From: Chalara sp. BL73
Taxonomy: Eukaryota; Ascomycota; Leotiomycetes; Helotiales
Assembly (NCBI GenBank): GCA_918026815.1
Contig: CAKJVC010000053.1
Span: 1-64,000, forward strand
Length of the DNA: 64,000 nt
Direction of reading: 5' to 3'
The notes beneath the pieces are model-generated. The model searched no databases. It saw only the letters and a program-made list of their open reading frames with translations, and was not told the DNA's origin. Both the position numbers and the translations under genes were made by a program. Shown one piece after another: positions 1 through 9,268 of the stretch (the first letter of the stretch is position 1; each line of letters starts with the position of its first letter).

Positions 1-2
1 CA

Positions 3-784
3 GCAAGCCCAACATGCTGCCTTCGAGGGTGCAGCGCAGGCAATTTCAGGTGTCCTTCGGCGTTGGGTGGTGGCTGCTGTTCCTATGGATTCGAATGTGG
101 GTTCAGTAGTTGCATCACAACAATTAAGCCAACATCAACAATTAATGACGCTCTTCTATCGCAAGCTCCAGTCGGCTGTACAACATCCCAGATCAGTTGC
201 GCTAGCTCAATAGGCGGGGTTGCTGTGGAGTCAGTTCAACTTGCACTGTAGTTGATAATAAAAACTATTGCGCTGCAGGCTCGGCAACAACAATGAGGAC
301 TGGTGCAAATGGCGCACTTTCTAGTGATATCACAGACGCGAAGAAAGGTTCGGGACTCTCTTCTGGAGCCAAAGCTGGAATAGGAGGTGGGATCGCTGGG
401 CTAGCCCTGATCATGGCTGGTGGAGTCTTATATTTCTGCGTACGTCAACGACGAAGAAAGCGGCAAAGAGAAGCGCATTCGACTTTGCTTGCAATGTCAG
501 AGACCTCTGATTCTAAGAAGGCTGGCCCAGCAAGCCCTCAACAATCCCCACCTGTCTCTGGACAAGTTGCAGACTATTTCAGCCCAGCAGCAACCGCAGG
601 CCCATATACAGACACACCTCAAGCAAATTCTCATAGATATGCCTACCGAGGAGTCCCCATAACCCCCAGAACCCAGGAGATATCACTGCTCCTGTTGAGA
701 TTGATTCTAAAGACCATTCAAATCTCAATACACCTGGCGCATTCGAACCATTGAAAGAGAAAGTTGCGACAAATATTATCGAAT
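3..784 (+). CDS. Cys-rich single-pass membrane protein (5' partial, frame-broken)
   Basis: The left edge cuts this gene. The first ~75 residues are a cysteine-rich extracellular segment (spaced Cys with a GGGCCSYGFECG pattern), as in fungal secreted/wall proteins. After an intron lying somewhere within about 196-278 (boundaries unresolved), the frame from 279 gives a Ser/Gly linker, one hydrophobic segment (GIGGGIAGLALIMAGGVLYF, about 381-440), a basic stop-transfer QRRRKRQR and a polar tail. The frame then breaks at the C run 655-658. The homologous-looking tail NPGDITAPVEIDSK resumes one frame over and ends at TGA 782-784, exactly as if one C were missing. The layout resembles fungal wall-sensor or Mid2-like proteins, but no specific family is claimed. 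Function is unknown; the membrane topology call is solid. Confidence 0.55.
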
Positions 785-952
785 TGCCTTGATAAGGAAC
801 CATGGTCCTCCTATGTACAGTATCCCTGTGGAGAAATATGTCAAAAGCAAAACCCCTCTTATTATTGAACAATGCATATCTCCAGAGCCCTGCTACCAAC
901 GCCGCCATTCGTCCGTCAGACTCCGTTCAATGCCTCCATACAAAAGAAATTT

Positions 953-1883
953 TTAGGACACTACACCGCCGAAAGGCGTGCTATCCCTCAAATCTGCAAC
1001 TAACTCATCCACGCTGGAAAGATATCGTCCCAATAAGTATTGTTTCTCCTCCGTTGTCTTCGTAATTTCGCTCTCGCTGTCTGCCCGCTTTCTGCCTGCT
1101 GTCTCAGCTCCTCTATTAAAAGCACCTGCCAACTTACTAGGGCTGCGCTGTATAATAGCAGGAACGGAGTTTGTTGCGTTGGCAGATGGAATCGATGGAG
1201 TCTCCGGCATGAGGTAGAAGTAGAAAATTCGACCAGCTTCAATTTCACCTCTCGACTTGTTTCGCGCGACTTAAACAATGACGTGATGGTGAGAGAAGAC
1301 CATCGAGGGCTTCGAAAGTCCGAGTGTTTTGAGGAGTTTCGATGAGAGCACACACCAGGGTGATGATAGTCGCAGATTGAATCGCTGGGCAGTTGACTGG
1401 TTCGAGAAGATCGAGAAGATGCTTTCACAAATTAGCCGCGGTTATATAGTTTAATATATAATTATGCATACATTCATGTACAGTTCCCGCGAGAACAGAG
1501 TCCTGGAAGGAGGATGAAGTAATAAAATTCCTTGGATCAGGTCAATGTTTGAATAATTAACAAATCATTTTGACCGTCATTTGTTTTTCAAGTAGGCGAT
1601 CCAAACAATTCACGAGGCGCATCGCAACATTCCACTCGAATCCATCCTGAAGCTTGAAGAACTCTCTGAATGCTGGGTCGGCGCCGAGATCCTCGAGTAC
1701 CTTTTTTGGAGGCGGTTCTCGATCAGGTTCAATAACGCTGCGGCGCTTCTCCTCTTTCGATTTCGGCGAAGATGAAAGGCAGATCTGAGCGAGCAGACCT
1801 TCAACCTGACGAAGCCCTTTGCGAATCTTGGCCTGGTCGTACGAGGAAAGGTTGTCAAAGCTGAGCGAAAGAAGAGCCTCCAT
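953..1883 (-). CDS. cdc14: Cdc14-like septation initiation network (SIN) component, frame-broken
   Basis: This is the SIN component Cdc14 (Sid1 kinase partner in fission yeast), not the Cdc14 phosphatase. The start is ATG at 1883 (MEALLSLSFDNLSSYDQAKI). The N-terminal part runs to LVNCLDRLLEKQ. The middle continues in other frames as NDLLIIQTL, then DLIQGILLLHPPSRTLFSRE, an intron at 1422-1471 (GTATGC...AAAG, branch GCTAAT), then LLDLLEPVNCPAIQSAT and SLFKSRETSREVKLKLVEF. The C-terminal part is MPETPSIPSANATNS... to GRYLSSVDELVADLRDSTPF, ending at 953. Four breaks (about 1580, 1542, 1293, 1226) are each repaired by adding one base. An essential-type gene with only minus-one breaks suggests consensus error more than decay. 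The two separate short ORFs (1557-1883 and 953-1210) are pieces of this one gene. The family call rests on remembered similarity. Confidence 0.65.
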
Positions 1884-2670
1884 GTTGATGTTTGTTGTTT
1901 TTGGGGTATAATTTGAAAGATGGATGGTACAACAGTTTTCCTGGGAAAACCGAATGGAAAGGACCGAATAAACTTGAACGAGACGCCAGATAAATGTTAA
2001 TACAAGGAATATGAAGTGAAGGGGTGATGTGTTTTTTGTTTGCTTGAGAAGCCAGAATAGAAGGTCTGATATGACTCTCTGACCAGCTGGTGGCTCTTAT
2101 TGGTTGCTGGGCAACGGGATTGGGCTGGAGCTGGAGGCGGGGAGGCATGTTGAGGGATGGAATAGTTAGTTGAGGCCAATGGCACGATAAAACGCCGTGA
2201 AACGCATGAAGCAAACTCATGTGAAGGGTCCTATATATTTAATATATATATTTAACAATATCGCAAATAGCATGTTGGCTTTAAACTTTGCATACAGCTG
2301 CTCTACCGTGGCTGACAGCGATGACTGCTATCTTAGCGCGCCATCTGGCATGTGAACTTATCCAGAGCTTTGCAGACAGAAGATGCACATGAATTAGGAG
2401 CTGAACATTCTCTTGAATCAACTATTCTACATCAACCGGAACTGTTCCTTTCCAACATCTGCCATTCCATTAGAACTGCGCTTTGCCGTCTGCTGGCGCT
2501 CGCAGATGGCAGCCTATGCGGTCATTTAACCAACGTTAAGTTGGATGGTAGCCTTGTGTAAGGACAACATCCCACCACGGCGTAGCAGTACCTTCTGCCT
2601 TGCGGTGGAAAGCCCACCTCGCACCCAACATCAGGCGTCCTTGCCCCAAATCAAGCATTAGAAGTGCAAC
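1884..2670. promoter_or_regulatory. Bidirectional promoter region between the Cdc14-like and GGPP synthase genes
   Basis: This 787-bp stretch separates the divergent starts at 1883 (minus) and 2671 (plus). I see no convincing coding in it. It includes an AT-rich patch near 2230-2260 (TATATTTAATATATATATTT). No specific binding site is asserted. Confidence 0.4.
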
Positions 2671-3882
2671 ATGTTCCAACGCAACCTCTCACATGGCGGG
2701 CCTTCCACTATGGACTCCCTTCGCTCGCCCAACGCAATTCCACCTCGAACATCTTCGACCGGACAGCACTCATTAAATAACCCTTTGTCTAAATCCGTTC
2801 TCCGACCTGTCACAGAAGGAGACTGGATCAGTCAGAAAAGGCAGCAGATTCCTAGCTCGTCCAATCCAACAATCCAACCAGGAGCTGCGCTTGATCCTGC
2901 GAAGTACGCTTCATCTGACATGGCATTCGAAGGGCAGAGCTCGTGGTCATCCGAGAAGGATGCGATTCTGATGGGTCCATTTGACTATCTTTTTACCCAT
3001 CCAGGAAAGGATATCCGGAAACAGCTCATAGCTGCGTTCAACGAATGGCTGGATATACCAGCTGGGAGCCTGGAAATTATCACAAAGGTGGTGGGGATGC
3101 TACATACGGCTTCCTTACTGGTAGACGATATTGAAGATTCATCCATACTACGAAGAGGCCTACCGGTCGCACACAGCATCTTCGGCACCGCACAAACCAT
3201 TAATTCCTCGAACTATGTATACTTCATTGCTCTGCAAGAACTACAGAAGCTCAGGAATCCAGCAGCCATTACAATATTCACGGAGGAGCTCCTGAACCTA
3301 CATAGAGGTCAAGGTATGGATCTTTTCTGGAGAGATACTCTGACATGTCCCAGCGAGAATGATTATCTGGAAATGGTGGGTAACAAAACTGGTGGCCTCT
3401 TTCGACTAGCAGTCAAGCTCATGCAAGCCGAAAGCAAGAATCTGAAGTATGTTTCAACCCCCTCTTATAGAGGCCCTGCCGTTCTAACTGGAATTTGTAG
3501 AGATTGTGTGCCCTTAGTAAACCTCATGGGCGTAATTTTCCAAATTCGCGACGACTATCAAAACTTGTCATCCGCTGAATATGAACACAACAAAGGAATG
3601 TGTGAAGATCTGACTGAGGGCAAATTCTCCTTTCAATCATCCACTCTATTCGTGCGCGACCAGAGAATCTCACGATAATCAATATCCTGAAGCAGAAGAC
3701 AGATAATGTGGAGGTGAAAAAATATGCGGTGAAATACATGGAGAGCACCGGCACATTTGAGTACTGCCGTAAGGTGCTGACGACATTGATGGAGAGAGCA
3801 AAAGGATGGTGGAACAGCTTGATGATGGGGAGGTCAAAAAGGCCAAGGCATACTGAAGTTCTTGGATAAAATGGCAGTTTGA
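2671..3882 (+). CDS. ggs1: Geranylgeranyl diphosphate synthase, frame-broken at the 3' end
   Basis: This trans-isoprenyl diphosphate synthase would make C20-PP from FPP and IPP, feeding protein prenylation or diterpenes. The start is ATG 2671 ([17 protein letters not shown]). The first Asp-rich motif is DDIED in [15 protein letters not shown], and the second is DDYQN in [10 protein letters not shown]. One intron, 3447-3500 (GTATGT, CTAAC branch, TTGTAG; 54 nt), is a multiple of three and so reads through misleadingly as coding; removing it gives [14 protein letters not shown]. After [11 protein letters not shown] the frame breaks at about 3634 and resumes as [20 protein letters not shown]. 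It breaks again at about 3805 and at about 3853, ending LDKMAV at TGA 3882. All three repairs need one added base. The N-terminal half looks housekeeping-like. It is either the core gene with base-call gaps or a young pseudogene. Confidence 0.8.
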
Positions 3883-5209
3883 GACTGTGCTGAAAGGTAG
3901 CCAAGAATCTCGAAAGATATGGACTAGTTAGCTGCAAAATGTTTGGCAGCCTCGCGTTGAAATTATATCAAGAATGGTTGAATGACGAAGCCAATGAGAC
4001 ATGCTGGATAGTTCAACGCAAACCGGAGGCATATTTCGGACTCGCTTACATTCAGGGGCAAGGTACAAAGAAAGTTACTAGCCGTATCGCGGGGACACAG
4101 TGTACCCTTCTATACAGCACCACCAAATCAATAGCATGGCTTCTAAGCTATTGATAATAGAAAGCTTTTCGATTGGAAATCGTCTTCATTTAGGTAGCTA
4201 CTGTTCTTTTTCAAATGGGACTAGCTTGTCTGACTAGATATACCTGCCGCTTATTCATTAACCTTCAGCCTCAATGTTGAAAAGGCGTGGCTTATTGGTG
4301 GCATCCTCGTAACATGAAAACGTACAGCTTGACTTATTGATTTTCGCAACAACTAAGCACGTCTCAGAGAGTAATCATTATGCGATACTGTACCAGTTAA
4401 TTGTCTGGCTTTTGATGTGGTGTGCATGTGGACACAGTGCTTTCTGCCTTACTTCTAAAGGCCTACAAGGCAGTTCTCGAAGATTTTAATCTTACCTTCA
4501 TAATGAGACTATCGCAAATATGTTTGATAAAAATAAACGTGCCTAACCTCTCTCGCGAAAATAACCCTAGGAAGAACCACAGCTGTAGTACACAGGCTAG
4601 GAGCTCTTCAAAAAACCATATGTCGGCCTAGTCTTCTGAAACTGAAGAGTGCATGGATCGAAGAGTGCATGGAGAAGACATTGAATGTTCGCAACATTAT
4701 ACAGTTTCATCGGATCAGGTGGATGGGGATCTGGACGGGGACAAATGGAAGGATATTAATTTAGATCTGGAGCCTGATGAAATCAAGAGAAAAATTATGA
4801 GCGCCATGGCTGAGATAGCTCTGTAGCCATAATATACCCAGTCATGGCTATTTAGTGTTGATCCAGGCAATGATCAAATTTTAGAGGAATTGTTGACATT
4901 AGATAAAATCAAGAAGCTGGAGAAGCAGTACGTGGGAAGTTTAGTCGATAAGCTCAATGGTTTCCTGAAGTATCTGGTAGGTGAGTTATAATTGCATGGC
5001 CGCCCCTGCCTGCAGTCATGAAGTCTTTGCTGATGAGAACTAGTGAACGACGGCAAGGGTTTCAGACAAGTGAAAAGTCCCTAGACTTCTAACAAAACGC
5101 CGCACCGTGATATCGCCGATATAATTGTAGTTTGTAAAGATATCAAGATGAGAGACTCCTTGAAAATGGTGCGTCGTCTACTTTGGCAGGACATTATTTG
5201 GCACGGTAA
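3883..5209. other. Gene-poor AT-rich spacer
   Basis: I found no gene I can name here. The only notable frame is a 57-residue acidic ORF at 4653-4826, listed separately. Short open frames at 3939-4154 and 4422-4631 resemble nothing I recognise and have no good splice context. Confidence 0.4.
4653..4826 (+). CDS. Small acidic ORF, unknown
   Basis: An ATG at 4653 opens 57 codons ending at TAG 4824-4826. The product is acidic (DQVDGDLDGDKWKDINLDLE) with a helical-looking end. The reading sits directly behind a near-perfect repeat (GTGCATGGA occurs twice within 4649-4675), so the start is uncertain. Further in-frame-like stretches follow, for example DPGNDQILEELLTLDKIKK near 4860-4920, separated by stops. 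This suggests a remnant of a longer gene in the damaged left block. No function is proposed. Confidence 0.2.
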   Translation: MDRRVHGEDIECSQHYTVSSDQVDGDLDGDKWKDINLDLEPDEIKRKIMSAMAEIAL

Positions 5210-6480
5210 CTACAAAAGAAACCAGGCTGTGGCGAAGCGCAGCTTGGAAGAGCTGCTTTTAGAAGAAGAAGGGGTGTGAGACCGAGGAACTGCGCAAGCG
5301 ATAAAAGCAAAGTCTGGAGAGATTGAATCATAAACAACTATGAACGGACTTTTGACTAGGTCGTGCAATTGAAGCAAGACGGTGAGTGCCACGATTAGCA
5401 CTGCGAACCAGAATGTGTACCATTGCAACACATTTCGACGGTCATTGAACAGCTGGGTTAATGAAGGTGGTGGAGAACAGAATTCTGCGTATAAAGTCGA
5501 GAGGCGATCCCTCCAAAACTTGAAGTCGGAAAGATACAGTGCTCCCGGATACTCAACCGGCCCTTCTAACCGGAAGGCTTGTCTCTTTCTTTTCAAATAC
5601 TTCTGCGTTTTCTCATCCCAAGTGGGGAACAGGAAATTCATTGTTTTAATGTATTCATCGATAACATCGTTCGGAATAATTGCAAGTTTGCTGTTTAAAA
5701 TGTTAGGAATAAGCTTTACTTTGGTCTTAGGATTGGAGTCTATTTGACCTCTCTCTTAACCCGTGCATGTATGACTTCAAAGGAATATTTTCAAAACTCT
5801 GTTTTTATGGTCCCAGTCAGATGCTCGTTCAGGCTAGTCGTCCAATCGATGTCAATCCCCGCATAGTGTCGAAGCTTGACGACTGTGAAGTTATCTGGAA
5901 GAACGAAATCAAACATCCGTTCGCCGGCTTCTATGTGCAATCGCGGCGCAGGGAATTGTTGGGCCACAAATGCATCAAGTGGGGAAGTATCACCCCAGTG
6001 AATTGATTGTGTTGCACTTGTTATGCCCTCATCGCGAAAGTTCATAGCTAGCCATAGTCGCAAAGTCAAGCTTATGATTCCATTCAAATTTTCCTCTGAG
6101 CGATCCTGAAATTGCATAAGCTTGTGTAATTCTTCGCGCAAAGAGCTCTTTGACATGGTCTGCCATTGAAGAACTGATCTGCGATAATTTGGGTTATCGT
6201 TTGTATATCCTTGTGGCTGACAGGCTGTAGCGTCTCTCCTTCGTCTCCTCTTTTGCTGCGTCCCATGTCTCCTCAAAGTAATTGATGTATGCTTGGAAGT
6301 CGCCCGTTTGAATCCCTTCTAGTCGGTATTGGAGAAACGTGTTGAGTGTTCTGGTGATCATTGTAGAAGTGTAAGTAAACGAATGGTCTTGCCCGTTCTG
6401 AAAATGTGGCAGATATTCTAAGAAGCCATCGCCATTCTTTTGGACAGGCGTCGCAGTTGGGCATGCTTGTCAAATAACGA
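5210..6480 (-). pseudogene. Relic of a common fungal orphan family with C-terminal membrane segment
   Basis: Two blocks match a widespread uncharacterised ascomycete protein family as I remember it. The N-terminal block, 6276 to 5791, has LTLRLWLAMNFRDEGI, WGDTSPLDAFVAQQFPAPR and the signature FTVVKLRHYAGIDIDWT then LNEHL. The C-terminal block, 5641 to 5210, has NFLFPTWDEKTQKYL, FKFWRDRLSTLYAEF and RRNVLQWYTFWFAVLIVALT, a hydrophobic segment characteristic of the family tail. Between them (about 5800-5640) the reading needs several frame changes, with LKIF, LKSYMHGL and KVKLIPNILNSKLAIIPND recovered piecemeal. The presumed 5' part (6473-6280) also contains stops. The net shift between the two blocks equals minus one. 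I call it a pseudogene, but the same base-loss pattern as its neighbours could explain most of it. Confidence 0.5.
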
Positions 6481-6646
6481 GGCTGTTATACACCATGTTG
6501 TATGATAGGCTAAGCCCGTGACAGGGCTTTCCATAGGCTTTATGCACAGCATGTTGTGTCACCATGGGCTGGGTTTGAATAAATTTTCACGAATTTTGAA
6601 GTCTGGTTGTCTGCCCCGCCTTCTGCACATCAATTTTACCTCAGAC

Positions 6647-8974
6647 ATGGCGACGTACACAACGTATGAATTACCAGTCGTTGGTCAAGTCAATAGCGCC
6701 AATAGCGAACCTACGAGTATCTCTAAATTAGATATTTCGATAGACATCCCTTCTCGGTCATCTGTTCATCCACTTTATGAATTATGGAAAAGAAGAGTAC
6801 GGCATGGTCGCCATGATCGGAAACTCTCGCAAACATATGTCCAGGAGACTCCTTTAGTGTCCGACACACTACCTACAGATTTAGGTCAACCTCTTCCACG
6901 GCAGCCAACAAATGCAGCTGGAGTAATTGCCGCAACACCTGTAGCTCACGAAAATCCTCAGACAAGACATGGCTCTGAGCCTCCAAGCTTTGACACACAG
7001 CAAACTCGAGCTCCTGTAGCACAAGTCTCAACCGACTTTACAAACAATATCCTGGCTCAGGTTGAGGCTGTAGAGAGCACACAACAAGGCGTGGAGTTTT
7101 TACCGATGACATCGAAAACAGTGACTGTTGAATCAGAGCAATCATTGGCCAGTCCTGCCGAATTTGAAGCACAGAGCCAGCAATGTCCAACATCTCCACC
7201 GCAAAGTAGAGCAGGAACAGCTGTTGAATTTGTCCCCTGTGGAAGAAAAATGTATCACGCAACGAAAATACAACCCGACGAGGCTCTGAGAAGAAAATGG
7301 AATACTGTCATTATCACGAGTCTCAAAGAAAGGCTAAAGGACCTACACTTAGGACAGAATGACATATCAGTATTCAAGTTCTGTATGGTCGGACAGCCCC
7401 TGACGACTTTAAGCCAACGATTTTGATATATTGTGCTGATACACGCCGGAGTGAGATAGAATCTGATCTCTCAAGATATCTCAAAGCTACCAATTTCAAG
7501 GTCAACCTCATGGTCTTCTCGGATGATGATAGTAGCCATAAAATAAGTGCAAACCAGAACAAGATACCGAAATGGAGAATTCGCTTCTCGTCGCAGGGTT
7601 GTGGTACGCCTGTACGGCCTGGGCCAGGAACTGGCTCAAGGGCCGACATAAGTGATTGGGATATTGACTCTATGCTTGGACGACTTGCGAGGGTATATCT
7701 CTACTCACGAGATGAAGCTAGATCTGGTACCTGGTACAACATTGTTACTATTGGAGGTATCATCTCCATTGATAATTCTCTGTATGGCCTCACCGTGGCT
7801 CATTCCATGTTCCGGCAAGATGATTCTCTAGCGGTGCCGAACCGTAGCTTCATACCGTGTGGGACCATTGAGTCGTACAGTTGGTCAGGTAATGGCCATC
7901 CGAATAATGCGAATCCCAGCCTTGCGACAGACTGGGCGCTTGTACGACTCTCTGAGCTATTCTGGCTACCCAACAAGATTGGAAAGCCTCAAGCCAGATA
8001 TGGATCAACCAATAGTCCACACGTCCCAAGTCAACATGATGTGGAGCATAGTTATGACAACGATGAGATACAGCCCTTCCACCAGTCCACAGACACATAT
8101 ATGGCCACAAATATTGATCAACCTAATATTGAAGACCCCACGTCACCCTGTGGGGTTATCACGGATTTCATTAGAGACCATGACTTGGCGGATGGCGATG
8201 TTTGGTTAATCTGTGGTGTTTCTGGCACTCGAATCGGATACTTGAACAGTGATTCGGCATTATTGATGTACAGTCAAGTTGCGTACGATGTTCGTATCAT
8301 TGCGCTTGAACATCCCCTACGTACATGTTCCCAAAAATGATTGATGCTCTACTTCTTACTAATCAATTTTCAGTTGCTGGCGATTCTGGATCTTGGGTCA
8401 TACAGAACAACAAAGTGTGTGGCATCATATTTGCAAGAGTTGCTGGACGTCCGTGGGCATATATGTTGCCGATAGAGCCGATCCTCGAAGATATCAGGAC
8501 AGCATATAATCAGGGCAAAAATGTTAAGATCAGTATTCCTGGTGAGGCCGAAATAAACAAAATTAAGCTAATCAATAAGGGAAATATGCCAGCAAAATCT
8601 CTTCCTCCAAAAGATATGCAAATCAGACCACTGACCACTTATTCCGATACTGGGACATTCGGTGCAAGCGACAAAAGGCATCATATTGTGTTGCCTCCAT
8701 CAAATCAGGAGCCACCCGCACCGATACCTGATCTAGAAAATCTGCCGCCACCCTAAATAACGTACCGAATTTTGAGAGAAAAATGCGTCACTACAGGATC
8801 GCGGTGTGGCTGGTTACAACTTTCCTGACATTATTTGCTGTTGCAGCAACTGTAGTTATCACCCTAAATACGTCAATTCAGGTATCCACGAAAGTTGGTG
8901 TGAGTGTGGCGGTCTTTGCAGCACCTTGCCTAGTGTTTATCTGGTGTATTCATTCTAAATATAGAAAATGCTAA
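6647..8974 (+). CDS. Trypsin-like (chymotrypsin-fold) protease-like protein, frame-broken, possible C-terminal two-TM anchor
   Basis: I start at ATG 6647 (CAGACATGGCG context). About 240 low-complexity Ser/Thr/Pro/Gln-rich residues come first. A conserved block follows, VLYGRTAPDDFKPTILIYCAD, whose reading needs one extra base near 7378. Then comes a protease-like region with all three chymotrypsin-type triad positions: His in YGLTVAHSM, Asp in TDWALVRL and Ser in AGDSGSWVI. An intron at 8321-8373 (GTACAT...TTTTCAG) joins ALEHPL to LAGDSGSW. The main frame stops at 8756. One extra C in the CCC run just before it would continue into LNNVPNFERKMRH and then two hydrophobic segments ending at 8974 (also readable as a separate 63-residue ORF from 8783). 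Similar proteins occur near or fused to fungal NLRs. The substrate is unknown. Confidence 0.55.
8783..8974 (+). CDS. Two-TM small ORF, probably the tail of the preceding protease-like gene
   Basis: ATG 8783 opens 63 codons: a short basic head, a hydrophobic stretch (LVTTFLTLFAVAATVVITL), a polar loop, a second hydrophobic stretch (VGVSVAVFAAPCLVFIWCI) and a basic HSKYRKC end. It begins 26 bp after the stop of the preceding gene, in the frame reached from that gene by one missing base. I therefore favour it being that protein's membrane anchor rather than an independent gene, since fungal genes are monocistronic. If independent, it would be a tiny tail-anchored or hairpin membrane protein. Confidence 0.3.
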   Translation: MRHYRIAVWLVTTFLTLFAVAATVVITLNTSIQVSTKVGVSVAVFAAPCLVFIWCIHSKYRKC

Positions 8975-9268
8975 GTCTAAGATGACAAACTGCTTGACCG
9001 CTTACACCTGGTTACGATTTCAAATGGCTAAATTATGTCTAAGAACTTTCAAATTGACCGTCGACATTGAAATGCTCATATTGATAACCAGGCACTATAG
9101 CGTTTGAATATAACTTAAGGCAATGCATATACTCGGTTGGACTAATATTTACAACCAGCTTTAGCTCGTTCGCAAGTTTTTGCAAAGTAGACTGGCGTTG
9201 GCCCCTAAAGCTATTCAGTTATTCATGCTCAGACAATAGCGTTGCTTCAGCAGCTTTCCCTCTCATTT

